A stretch of 6,850 nt of DNA from Candidatus Ruminimicrobiellum caprinum (GCA_017413305.1 JAFPUA010000095.1:1-6850), one strand, 5' to 3'; positions 1 to 6,660 are shown, numbered from the stretch's first letter. Numbers and translations are program-made. Notes: generated from the letters alone by a model not told the origin.

Positions 1-470
1 CCGCATTGGAAAAGTTTCCTTATCAAATAGCATTTAATTTAATTCCTCATATAGATGTTTTCGAAGAGAACGGATACACAAAAGAGGAAAAGAAGATGAC
101 AAACGAAACAATGAAAATTATGGGTGATAGAGGAATAAAAGTAAGTGCAACTTGTGTAAGAGTTCCTGTTTTAAGAGCACACAGCGAATCCGTATGGATT
201 GAAACGGAAAAAGAAATTACACCTCAAAAAGCAAGAGAGCTTTTGTCTACGGCAAAAGGTGTAGAAGTTATAGATAATCCTGCAGAAAATAAATATCCTA
301 TGCCGTTATTTGCACAAAATCAACAAAAAACATTTGTCGGCAGAATAAGAAAAGATATTTCTTGTGATAACGGTTTAACTTTCTGGGTAGTATCCGATAA
401 TTTGTTAAAAGGTGCTGCACTTAACGCAGTAGAAATTGCAGAAATGTTGGTAGCAAAAAATATTTTGTAA
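1..470 (+). CDS. asd: Aspartate-semialdehyde dehydrogenase, C-terminal part (5' end outside window)
   Basis: This is the 3' part of an open frame that runs in from the left edge (the in-frame codons begin at base 3) and ends in TAA. The enzyme reduces aspartyl-4-phosphate to aspartate-4-semialdehyde with NADPH, in the cytoplasm, at the branch point to lysine/diaminopimelate, threonine and methionine. The visible part, about 155 residues of a family usually 330-345 long, is the catalytic/dimerisation domain and tail. It shows the IPHID segment, GYTKEE, the conserved VSATCVRVPV...RAHSE block that carries the substrate-binding Arg and catalytic His, and the C-terminal KGAALNAVEIAE helix. The NADP-binding Rossmann domain and active-site Cys are upstream and unseen. 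A strong terminator follows 15 bp after the stop, so asd is the last gene of its transcript. There is no sign of damage. The identification is secure; the start is unknown. Confidence 0.95.
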   Translation, partial: ALEKFPYQIAFNLIPHIDVFEENGYTKEEKKMTNETMKIMGDRGIKVSATCVRVPVLRAHSESVWIETEKEITPQKARELLSTAKGVEVIDNPAENKYPMPLFAQNQQKTFVGRIRKDISCDNGLTFWVVSDNLLKGAALNAVEIAEMLVAKNIL

Positions 471-485
471 TATTGAATTTTAGAG

Positions 486-525
486 AAAAAAGCTCACATC
501 TGTTTTTTAGGATGTGAGCTTTTTT
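486..525 (+). terminator. Rho-independent terminator after asd
   Basis: The arms 486-500 and 511-525 form a perfect 15-bp inverted repeat: A6 plus GCTCACATC against GATGTGAGC plus T6. The loop is 10 nt. The T run gives a classic intrinsic terminator for asd on the plus strand. Because the other arm begins with six A residues, it could also stop minus-strand transcription. Confidence 0.92.
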
Positions 526-528
526 AGA

Positions 529-534
529 TATAAT
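529..534 (+). promoter_or_regulatory. Possible -10 element for the ChbG-type gene
   Basis: A perfect TATAAT lies 9 bp before the ATG at 544 and just after the asd terminator. The best -35 at 17-bp spacing (506-511, TTTAGG) is poor and sits in the terminator loop and 3' arm. If the element is used, transcription would start at about 541 and the mRNA would be nearly leaderless. In such AT-rich DNA a chance TATAAT is quite possible. Confidence 0.3.
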
Positions 535-543
535 GGATAAATT

Positions 544-1215
544 ATGAAAAAACTTATAGTAAATGCTGATGATTTCGGATATAGGACACAGATAAATAAA
601 GCCATTATTTATTCATATAAAAATGGTGTTGTAAGAAGCACTTCTATGCTTGTAAATAGAGATGCTTTTGATGAAGCTGTTATGTTGGCTAAAGAAAATC
701 CCGAGTTAGGTATAGGTTTGCATATAGATTTGGATAAACATTTTGATATTGAGCATGGTGTAGGTACTGTAAAAGGGTGGATAAATAATATTGTTCCCGA
801 ACAACAAGTTATAAAAGGGGAAATAAAACAACAAATAGATAAATTATTATCTGCAGGTATAAAAATAGATCATTTTGATAGTCATCACCATACACATTTA
901 TTTCCTGAAGTATTATCAATTGTTATAGATTTATGTAAGGAATACAATGTTGATAAAATAAGATTTTTTGATAAATTTGGTAGTTTGCAATTAAAAAATT
1001 CATTAATTTCTAATGGTATAAAATTTCCGGAACATTTTATTGAAGGTTGGTATTATGGTAACGTTGATGAAGATTATAATGTTTCTGAAATTATGACTCA
1101 TCCCGGATACGGTGAAATTTGGAGAGAAAAAGAATTGTTGGTTTGTTGTGATATTTTATTAAAAGAATATTGTCAAAGAAATAATATAGAACTAATTAAG
1201 TTTTCGGATTTGTAA
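544..1215 (+). CDS. ChbG/YdjC-family carbohydrate deacetylase
   Basis: This predicted cytoplasmic metal-dependent deacetylase belongs to the YdjC/ChbG family (PF04794-type). Characterised members remove an acetyl group from N-acetylated sugars such as chitobiose. The diagnostic motifs are all present. NADDFG at residues 7-12 supplies the catalytic and metal-binding aspartates D9/D10. GLHID (H60) and HFDSHHHTH (110-118) provide the metal-binding histidines. MTHPGY (184-189) is the conserved late active-site motif. At 223 residues it is at the short end of a family usually about 230-290 long, but both ends look intact. No signal peptide is seen. The ATG at 544 is the only start placing NADDFG at the usual near-N-terminal position. 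The Shine-Dalgarno match is weak (GGAT, 535-538). The substrate cannot be named: no sugar-transport or glycosidase genes are adjacent. It stands alone between two terminators. Confidence 0.88.
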   Translation: MKKLIVNADDFGYRTQINKAIIYSYKNGVVRSTSMLVNRDAFDEAVMLAKENPELGIGLHIDLDKHFDIEHGVGTVKGWINNIVPEQQVIKGEIKQQIDKLLSAGIKIDHFDSHHHTHLFPEVLSIVIDLCKEYNVDKIRFFDKFGSLQLKNSLISNGIKFPEHFIEGWYYGNVDEDYNVSEIMTHPGYGEIWREKELLVCCDILLKEYCQRNNIELIKFSDL

Positions 1216-1234
1216 TATTATAATTTTAGAAAAT

Positions 1235-1270
1235 AAAAAAGACTTGTATAAAATTATACAAGTCTTTTTT
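1235..1270. terminator. Bidirectional terminator between the deacetylase gene and the tRNA pair
   Basis: The arms 1235-1250 and 1255-1270 form a perfect 16-bp inverted repeat (A6 GACTTGTATA against TATACAAGTC T6) with a 4-nt loop AAAT. It lies 20 bp after the deacetylase stop and 25 bp beyond the 3' end of tRNA-Glu on the other strand. The flanking A6/T6 tracts give a U-run in both directions, so one hairpin can end both convergent transcripts. Confidence 0.92.
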
Positions 1271-1294
1271 TATTATAAAATAGTTATTTTAAAA

Positions 1295-1366
1295 CGCTCC
1301 CAAGGAGAATTGAACTCCTGCTGCATGATTGAAAATCATGTGTCCTAACCCCTAGACGATGGGAGC
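1295..1366 (-). tRNA. tRNA-Glu (anticodon UUC)
   Basis: On the minus strand this 72-nt stretch folds as a complete cloverleaf. The 7-bp acceptor is GCTCCCA/TGGGAGC with discriminator G. The D-arm contains CTAGGGGTTAGG. The anticodon stem CATGA/TCATG encloses loop TTTTCAA with anticodon TTC. The T-arm is AGGAG-TTCAATT-CTCCT. The anticodon reads GAA/GAG, and the body matches bacterial tRNA-Glu. CCA is not encoded (the bases after the discriminator are TTTT), so a CCA-adding enzyme is required. It is the second gene of a two-tRNA transcript, 9 nt after tRNA-Lys. Confidence 0.96.
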
Positions 1367-1375
1367 TTAAAAAAG

Positions 1376-1448
1376 TGAGCCCGACGCGACTTGAACGCGT
1401 GACAGCTTCATTAAAAGTGAAGTGCTCTACCAACTGAGCTACGGGCCC
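1376..1448 (-). tRNA. tRNA-Lys (anticodon UUU)
   Basis: On the minus strand this 73-nt stretch folds as a complete cloverleaf. The acceptor GGGCCCG/CGGGCTC has one G-U pair, and the discriminator is A. The D-arm is TAGCTCAGTTGGTAGAGCA. The anticodon stem CTTCA/TGAAG encloses loop CTTTTAA with anticodon TTT. The variable loop is CTGTC and the T-arm is ACGCG-TTCAAGT-CGCGT. It reads AAA/AAG. CCA is not encoded. It is the promoter-proximal gene of the Lys-Glu pair. Confidence 0.96.
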
Positions 1449-1484
1449 ATCCGATATAAAGTTTTCAAATTAACAACGGCATTT

Positions 1485-1513
1485 ATTCTACAAAAAAAAT
1501 TTTTCTCTGTCAA
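1485..1513 (-). promoter_or_regulatory. Sigma-70-type promoter of the tRNA-Lys/tRNA-Glu transcript
   Basis: On the minus strand a perfect -35 TTGACA (1508-1513) is followed by a 17-bp spacer and -10 TAGAAT (1485-1490, five of six consensus bases). Transcription should begin near 1478, giving a leader of about 30 nt before tRNA-Lys. The -35 lies only 20 bp beyond the stop codon of the upstream hydrolase gene. Confidence 0.85.
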
Positions 1514-1533
1514 GAAAAAATTTACAATATCTT

Positions 1534-2355
1534 TTAATGTTTTTGAAAAATCTGAACAGGAATAAACTTAAAACCATTTTTATTTCTCTGTATCTGTCCT
1601 ATCCCACAGTTTAACAAATGAGCACCTGCAATATATTCGCTGGTGTCTGCGTAATCATATAAAAGATGTGTTCTTACAGCTAATGCTTTTTCAAAATCCG
1701 TATCATAAGTTAAATATATGTTTGGATCTTGAAACTGTATAGGTGCATGAATAATATCTCCCCATACCAACATTTTTTTACCTTTACTTGTAATTTCAAA
1801 CATCGTATGACCGTCTGTATGTCCGAATGCAGGAACAGTTTTTATATAAGGTAATATTTGTTCATTTTGTGCAAAACTCTTTATTTTATCAGAACAAATA
1901 GGCAGAATTTGAGAATTTCTGTTAGCCATAAGCTCTTCTTCCGATATATAAATGTCGGCATTAGGAAAAGTTTTTTGAGCGTTGTTTACCAAGCCTGCTA
2001 TATGATCAAAATGCATATGTGTTATACAAATAATATCTATATCTTTAGGATCAACTTTTATACTTTTTAATTGTTTCAATAAAACTTCTGTATTTATTCC
2101 CGTATCAAACAATATTTTATGATCGCCAGTATTTACATAGAAAACATTTATTGCCGATGCTGTAGCACCATCCTGTTTTAGAAAATCTTCTATATCTTTA
2201 TCACCGTAGTAACGGAACAGGCTGTCTTTGTGATTCATATATTGTATTGTTATTGCTGTCACATCGAAATCGCCAAGTTTCATATTTACAATATCTGCCG
2301 CAAACAAACATGTACTTAAAAACAACAATGTAATTATTGAAAATATTTTATTCAT
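1534..2355 (-). CDS. Secreted metallo-beta-lactamase-fold hydrolase, methyl parathion hydrolase-like
   Basis: This is a 273-residue MBL-fold metal-dependent hydrolase, predicted to be exported. The N-terminus has Lys3, a hydrophobic core of about residues 5-18 and a likely signal peptidase I site near LFA-AD (19/20). Cys16 follows LST, which is a poor lipobox. The di-metal motif THMHFDH gives H113, H115, D117 and H118. GHTDGHT (178-184) supplies H179 or H183. WGDIIH has the bridging D200, and AGAHLL has H246. The pattern WGDIIHAPIQFQDP, then AGAH, GIGQI and a C-terminal FIPVQ resembles the methyl parathion hydrolase/AHL-lactonase-like branch of COG0491. The natural substrate (lactone, ester or phosphoester) cannot be deduced. 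The start is well supported: GGGGGA (2359-2364) lies just before the ATG. It is monocistronic by spacing, with no GC-rich terminator before the tRNA promoter. Alternatives are other secreted MBL esterases or lactonases. Confidence 0.85.
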   Translation of the reverse strand: MNKIFSIITLLFLSTCLFAADIVNMKLGDFDVTAITIQYMNHKDSLFRYYGDKDIEDFLKQDGATASAINVFYVNTGDHKILFDTGINTEVLLKQLKSIKVDPKDIDIICITHMHFDHIAGLVNNAQKTFPNADIYISEEELMANRNSQILPICSDKIKSFAQNEQILPYIKTVPAFGHTDGHTMFEITSKGKKMLVWGDIIHAPIQFQDPNIYLTYDTDFEKALAVRTHLLYDYADTSEYIAGAHLLNCGIGQIQRNKNGFKFIPVQIFQKH

Positions 2356-2380
2356 AAATCCCCCAAAATGAATTTGTTAT

Positions 2381-2410
2381 ATTATATAAAAATTATATTA
2401 TAAATTACAA
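2381..2410 (-). promoter_or_regulatory. Candidate promoter of the MBL-fold hydrolase gene
   Basis: On the minus strand, -35-like TTGTAA (2405-2410), an 18-bp spacer and -10 TATAAT (2381-2386) would start transcription near 2375, about 20 nt before the start codon. The region is almost all A/T, with a second TATAAT at 2392-2397, so the exact register is uncertain. Confidence 0.4.
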
Positions 2411-2476
2411 AAAAACAAAAGCCATTAAATAAATGTAACTACACAGAAAAAACGGCAAAGTTTGTGATGAAATGAA

Positions 2477-2533
2477 GAAACTCGCAAACGCGGTGTACAT
2501 TTCCCGTAAGGGGTACATAAGTTTGCGAGTTTC
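2477..2533. terminator. Compound hairpin downstream of hydA, probable operon 3' end
   Basis: Perfect 13-bp arms, GAAACTCGCAAAC (2477-2489) and GTTTGCGAGTTTC (2521-2533), enclose an inner stem TGTAC/GTACA (2494-2498 with 2513-2517) and a tip CCC/GGG (2503-2505 with 2510-2512) with loop GTAA. The first arm met by hydA transcription lies 37 bp after the hydA stop. On the minus strand the hairpin is followed by TTCATTTCATC, which is T-rich but not a clean T run. It may be an intrinsic terminator, a 3'-end stabiliser or a copy of an intergenic repeat. On the plus strand the tip would be a GNRA-type tetraloop. The structure is certain; the terminator role is inferred. Confidence 0.55.
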
Positions 2534-2570
2534 AATATTTTAGTCCAAAATTTACTATTTTTTCGTTAGA

Positions 2571-4289
2571 CTATTTAACCTTTCTATTTACATATGTAGT
2601 ATGTAAAATCTCATGTGCCTTATGGCTGCACGGCTTATCAAGGTATTTCTGATAAACTTGCTGAACATAAGGATTATCCATAGGTTTATGAAGTTCCAAA
2701 ACTTTGTCATTTTCATACAAACATTTTGTTCTTCTGTTTCTTGTTGCCATACCGTCATAAACAGGCTGTCCTGCACCACCGATACAGCCGCCGGGGCAAG
2801 CCATAACTTCTATCAAGTCATATTCTTTTTCTTTATTCTTAATTGCTTTGATAACTTTTCTTGCGTTGCCTAAACCGTGAACTACGGCAACTCTTAAATC
2901 TTTTTCGCCAACTTTAACCGTAACTTCTCTTATTCCGCCTTCACCTCTGATAAAGCTAAATTCATCAGTTTCGTTGGAATCTGATTTAGAAAGAACATTT
3001 CTTAAAACAGCTTCAGCAACACCGCCGGAATTACCGAAAATAACTCCGCCACCGGTTTTAAAACCTAAAGGCATATCGAAGGCTGATTTTTCCAATGTAT
3101 TAAATGAAAGCCCTGATTCTTCTATCATTCTGGCAAGTTCTTGTGTAGTTAAAACAAAATCTATATCCTGTATTCCATTTGTGGAAAGTTCAGGTCTTCT
3201 TGCTTCAAATTTCTTTGCCGTGCAAGGCATAACGGAAACTATTATTAAATCTTCTCTCTTTATTCCATACATATCCGGAAGAACTTTCTTTGCAAGTCCG
3301 CCGAACATACCCTGAGGAGATTTACATGTTGAAAGATTATTTATCAATTCAGGATAATACTGTTCTGCAAATTTTACCCAAGCAGGACAGCATGATGTAA
3401 ACTGAGGAATATTTTTACCTTTAGAAAATCTTTCAACAAATTCTGTTGCTTCTTCCATAATAGTTAAATCTGCAGCAAAAGAAATATCAAAAACTTTAAA
3501 GAAGCCCATACTCTTTAATGCAGTAACCATCTTAGCTGCTGCGGAATTTCCTGTTTCATTATCGGAACCGAAAGCTTCGCCGATTGCAGCACGAACTGCA
3601 GGAGCTATAGCTATAATAACTTTTTTATCTTTTTTGCCTAAAGCATTCCAAACTTGGCTGACTTCAGATCTTGGTGTCAATGCACCTGTAGGACAAACTC
3701 TGGAACATTGTCCGCAATAAACACATTCCGATTCGCTAAGATCTTTATTGAAGCTCGGACATACTACAGATCTGGAACCTCTGTTTGCGAAATCTATTGC
3801 ACCGATACTCTGTATTTCTTCACAGAAACGAACACAATCTCCGCAGAGAACACATTTGTTAGGATCTCTTACGAGCGATGGAGTTGAAAAATCTAACGGA
3901 GCATCTTTTTTCATTTTTTTGAAACGAACATCATGTATACCTAACTTTCTTGCAAGCGACTGCAACTGACAGTTTTCGCTCTTGTGACAGAAAGTACAGT
4001 TAGTATCATGGTTTGCAAGCAAAAGCTCAACCGTAATTTTTCTCATTTCTCTTATTTCGTTGCTGTTTGTAACAACTATCATCCCTGCTTCCGGAGGAGT
4101 TGAACATGCAGGAACAAGGCCTCTCTTTTCAACATTTACAAGGCAAAGTCTGCATGCACCGTAGGTGCTGAGCTCGGAATAATAACAAAATGTTGGTAAC
4201 TCTATACCGGCATTTCTTATAACTTCCAAAAGATTTTTTTCGTTTCCAAATTGTACGGTTTTACCGTTTATAGTTAAAGTTTTTTCCAT
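2571..4289 (-). CDS. hydA: [FeFe] hydrogenase catalytic subunit, bifurcating HydABC/HndD type
   Basis: This is the H2-producing/oxidising subunit of the cytoplasmic trimeric hydrogenase. In order (numbered from the chosen start, 572 residues) it has a [2Fe-2S] ferredoxin domain (C35, C46, C49, C62), a His-ligated [4Fe-4S] (H94, C98, C101, C107) and a two-[4Fe-4S] domain (C146/149/152/156; C189/192/195/199). The H-cluster domain follows: TSCCPAW (298-304; C300 is the expected proton carrier, C301 a ligand), MPCTAKKFE (C356) and MACPGGCIGG (C498, C502). No cofactor ligand is missing. The length matches HndD/HydA proteins of about 570-585 residues; the extra C-terminal cluster domain of Thermotoga HydA is absent. 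Two ATGs are possible. The one at 4295 overlaps the hydB stop (TAATG) but is only 3 nt from the GAGAGG ribosome site (4299-4304). The one at 4289 has 9-nt spacing and gives MEKTLTINGK, so it was preferred. It is the last gene of the hydCBA operon. Confidence 0.95.
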   Translation of the reverse strand: MEKTLTINGKTVQFGNEKNLLEVIRNAGIELPTFCYYSELSTYGACRLCLVNVEKRGLVPACSTPPEAGMIVVTNSNEIREMRKITVELLLANHDTNCTFCHKSENCQLQSLARKLGIHDVRFKKMKKDAPLDFSTPSLVRDPNKCVLCGDCVRFCEEIQSIGAIDFANRGSRSVVCPSFNKDLSESECVYCGQCSRVCPTGALTPRSEVSQVWNALGKKDKKVIIAIAPAVRAAIGEAFGSDNETGNSAAAKMVTALKSMGFFKVFDISFAADLTIMEEATEFVERFSKGKNIPQFTSCCPAWVKFAEQYYPELINNLSTCKSPQGMFGGLAKKVLPDMYGIKREDLIIVSVMPCTAKKFEARRPELSTNGIQDIDFVLTTQELARMIEESGLSFNTLEKSAFDMPLGFKTGGGVIFGNSGGVAEAVLRNVLSKSDSNETDEFSFIRGEGGIREVTVKVGEKDLRVAVVHGLGNARKVIKAIKNKEKEYDLIEVMACPGGCIGGAGQPVYDGMATRNRRTKCLYENDKVLELHKPMDNPYVQQVYQKYLDKPCSHKAHEILHTTYVNRKVK

Positions 4290-4294
4290 AATCA

Positions 4295-6178
4295 TTATCC
4301 TCTCTTTACCGCACCGAATTTACATGTCTGCATACAAACACCGCATTTTACACATTTATTCGGATCTATTGAATGTTTTTGTTTAACGGCACCACTGATT
4401 GCGCCGACAGGACATTTTCTTGCACAAGCCGTACAACCCATACATTTTTCTTGATCGATATAATATTTACTCAATTTGGAACATGTTCCGGAAGGGCATC
4501 TCTTTTCTTTAACATGAGCATCATATTCATCTCTAAAATATTTCAATGTAGAAAGTACCGGATTAGGAGCTGTTTTACCTAATGCGCAAAGAGAACCCAT
4601 TCTTACTGCATTTGCAAGCTGTTCAAGAAGAGGAATTGTTTCTTCTGTTGCTCTGCCTTCGGTAATATCTTCAAGCATCATCAACATCTGTTTTGTTCCT
4701 TCACGACAAAGAACACATTTTCCGCAAGATTCGTTCTGTGTAAACTGCATAAAGAACTTTGCAGTATTTACCATACATGTTGTTTTATTCATAACAACAA
4801 GTCCACCCGAACCTACCATTGCTCCGGCTTTTCTTAAAGAGTCAAAATCAAGAGGCAAATCAAGGTGTTCTTTCGTTAAACATGCACCGGAAGGACCACC
4901 GATTTGGACTGCTTTGAAAGCATCTTCGGAAACGTTACCTTTATCGTCAGTAACTCCGCCTGCGATATCAAACAAAATTTCTCTTAATGTTGTTCCGAAA
5001 GGAACTTCGATAAGACCTGTATTTTTAACATATCCTGTTATTGCAAATGTTTTTGTTCCTGTGGAAGTTGGAACACCTATTTTCTTATAGTTTTCGGCAC
5101 CATCTCTGATAATCAAAGGTACTGTTGATAAAGTTTCAACATTATTGATTACTGTTGGTTTTCCGTACAAACCGTGCTGTGCCGGGAAAGGAGGTTTCGG
5201 TTTAGGCATACCTCTTTTTCCTTCAACGGAAGCTATCAATGCAGTTTCTTCACCGCATACGAAAGCACCTGCACCTTCCATAACGTGAAGTTTAAAATTA
5301 AATCCTGAACCGAAAAGATTATCACCTAAAACACCAATCTCTTCAGCTTTCTTGATAGCATTTTTCATTCTTTCTACAGCCAAATGGTATTCAGTTCTTA
5401 CATAAACATAACCTTCATCTGCGCCGATAGCCTTAGCTGCAATTATCATACCTTCTATAACGCTGTGAGGATTTCCTTCAAGAACGCTTCTATCCATAAA
5501 CGCTCCCGGATCTCCTTCATCACCATTACAAATAACATATTTTTTAGGACCGGGCTGAACTCTTGTTAAATCCCATTTTCTTCCTGTAGGGAAACCAGCT
5601 CCGCCTCTGCCTCTTAAACCTGAATCAAGAATTTCTTTACAGATTTGTTCATCTGTCATTTCCAAGCAAGCTTTTCTTGCCGAAGCATATCCGCCGATGG
5701 AAATATATTCTTCAATATCTTCCGCAGCTATAAATCCGCAGTTTTTCAAAACATATCTTTTCTGTTTTGCATAGAAAGGGATTTCTGCATGACCTTTATA
5801 AATTTTATCACCTATTTTATAACATAATCTTTCAACAATTTCATCTTTTGCGATACTTTTTTCAAGAATTTCTTTTGCATCTTCCGGTTTAACTTTTGTA
5901 TACAAAATATCTGCAGGAAGGACTGAAACTAAAGGGCCCATTTGGCAAAAGCCTTGGCAACCGCTTTTTGAAATAAGAGTACCCTTATTTTCTTCTTCTT
6001 TTTTAAGCTCTATAAGAACATCAATTTTCAATTCTTTAGCAACTTTCAACATTTCGTCATAAACTTTTAAAGAACCGTTAGCAACACATCCTGTTCCTGC
6101 ACAGATAATAATTCTTTTTTTAATCTGTTTAAATGCGTTCTGTACTTGGCCTGCAACTTTATCTAAATCGATAGGCAT
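4295..6178 (-). CDS. hydB: Bifurcating [FeFe] hydrogenase flavin/NAD(H) subunit, NuoF-like
   Basis: This 627-residue subunit binds FMN and NAD(H) and is the likely branching site for electrons between NADH, ferredoxin and HydA. Domains in order: a thioredoxin-like [2Fe-2S] domain (C26, C31, C74, C78), equivalent to a separate HndB subunit in some species; the NuoF core with GLRGRGGAGFPTGRKW (187-202) and CNGDEGDPGAFMDR (217-230) for flavin and nucleotide; an SLBB-like segment near 375-430; a [4Fe-4S] site (SCGKCVLC, C485/488/491 with C531); a His-Cys-Cys group (H555, C561, C566), which from memory forms part of a zinc site in related structures; and a C-terminal two-[4Fe-4S] ferredoxin (C579/582/585/589; C609/612/615/619). 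The length equals typical HydB. The ATG follows the hydC stop by 2 bp, with its ribosome site AGGAGGG (6188-6194) inside the hydC 3' end, implying coupled translation. Confidence 0.96.
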   Translation of the reverse strand: MPIDLDKVAGQVQNAFKQIKKRIIICAGTGCVANGSLKVYDEMLKVAKELKIDVLIELKKEEENKGTLISKSGCQGFCQMGPLVSVLPADILYTKVKPEDAKEILEKSIAKDEIVERLCYKIGDKIYKGHAEIPFYAKQKRYVLKNCGFIAAEDIEEYISIGGYASARKACLEMTDEQICKEILDSGLRGRGGAGFPTGRKWDLTRVQPGPKKYVICNGDEGDPGAFMDRSVLEGNPHSVIEGMIIAAKAIGADEGYVYVRTEYHLAVERMKNAIKKAEEIGVLGDNLFGSGFNFKLHVMEGAGAFVCGEETALIASVEGKRGMPKPKPPFPAQHGLYGKPTVINNVETLSTVPLIIRDGAENYKKIGVPTSTGTKTFAITGYVKNTGLIEVPFGTTLREILFDIAGGVTDDKGNVSEDAFKAVQIGGPSGACLTKEHLDLPLDFDSLRKAGAMVGSGGLVVMNKTTCMVNTAKFFMQFTQNESCGKCVLCREGTKQMLMMLEDITEGRATEETIPLLEQLANAVRMGSLCALGKTAPNPVLSTLKYFRDEYDAHVKEKRCPSGTCSKLSKYYIDQEKCMGCTACARKCPVGAISGAVKQKHSIDPNKCVKCGVCMQTCKFGAVKRG

Positions 6179-6180
6179 TG

Positions 6181-6660
6181 TTATTTTCCCTCCTTTTTAA
6201 TCATTTCGTCAAGAAGTGTGTTTATTTTTTCGGGAGTAACCTGCCCGTAAACTTCATCATCAATAACCATTGCAGGTGCCAAACCGCAAGCACCTAAACA
6301 TGATACCGTTTCAAGTGTAAATAACATATCTGAAGTTGTATTTTGATTGTCTTTAAGATTGAGTTTTGTTTTGATTGCGTCGATAAGGAGTGTAGATTTT
6401 TTTACATGGCATGCTGTTCCGTCACACACCTTGATAATATGTTTGCCTTTTGGGTTCAATGTAAAGTGTGCAAAAAATGTTGCTACACCATAAACTCTTG
6501 CAGGCGAAATTTCCAATTCAGATGCTATAAAATTTAATACATCTTCCGGGAGATATTTATATACCTCCTGCACTGCTTGTAGAATCGGAATAAGTCTTGC
6601 CTTATCTTTTCCGTTTTCTTCAAGAATTTGTTTGACTTTGTCAAAATTCTCGTTTGCCAT
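6181..6660 (-). CDS. hydC: Bifurcating [FeFe] hydrogenase [2Fe-2S] subunit, NuoE-like
   Basis: This is the small electron-transfer subunit of the trimeric hydrogenase, 159 residues, homologous to NuoE of complex I and to HndA. An N-terminal helical region (about 1-65, with the family's ISPARVYGVATFFAHF segment at 51-66) leads into a thioredoxin-like domain. The [2Fe-2S] ligands are C79 and C84 in CDGTACHV, and C121 and C125 in SCLGACGLAP. The GQVTPEKI stretch near the C-terminus is also typical. The frame stays open upstream to a TTG at 6681, adding seven residues. The ATG at 6660 was chosen because AGGAGA (6667-6672) lies 6 nt before it and because MANENF is a usual beginning. It is the first gene of the operon. 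The hydB ribosome site is embedded in its last codons. Confidence 0.96.
   Translation of the reverse strand: MANENFDKVKQILEENGKDKARLIPILQAVQEVYKYLPEDVLNFIASELEISPARVYGVATFFAHFTLNPKGKHIIKVCDGTACHVKKSTLLIDAIKTKLNLKDNQNTTSDMLFTLETVSCLGACGLAPAMVIDDEVYGQVTPEKINTLLDEMIKKEGK

Noticed and set aside
1295..1448. tRNA genes as an integration site for a mobile element
   Set aside because: No integrase, no duplicated tRNA 3' end and no direct repeat flanking a foreign segment is seen in the window.
1858..2070. 70-codon plus-strand frame opposite the MBL-fold hydrolase
   Set aside because: It overlaps the metal-binding motif region of the real gene and its translation has no recognisable features.
1531..2355. 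Lipoprotein assignment for the MBL-fold hydrolase (Cys16)
   Set aside because: The residues before Cys16 are Leu-Ser-Thr; Thr at -1 is a poor lipobox, while a signal peptidase I site follows shortly after.
2477..2533. Integron attC site or CRISPR repeat
   Set aside because: The arms lack the attC core signatures and there is no integrase or cassette array; a single hairpin without repeated units and spacers is not a CRISPR array.
2613..3887. Several plus-strand open frames of 70-113 codons opposite hydA
   Set aside because: They are antisense shadows of a well-conserved gene: no recognisable domain, no ribosome sites, low-complexity or Cys/Phe-rich translations.
4373..6537. Plus-strand open frames of 60-69 codons opposite hydB and hydC
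   Set aside because: These are antisense shadows; the minus-strand genes carry clear family motifs across the same bases.
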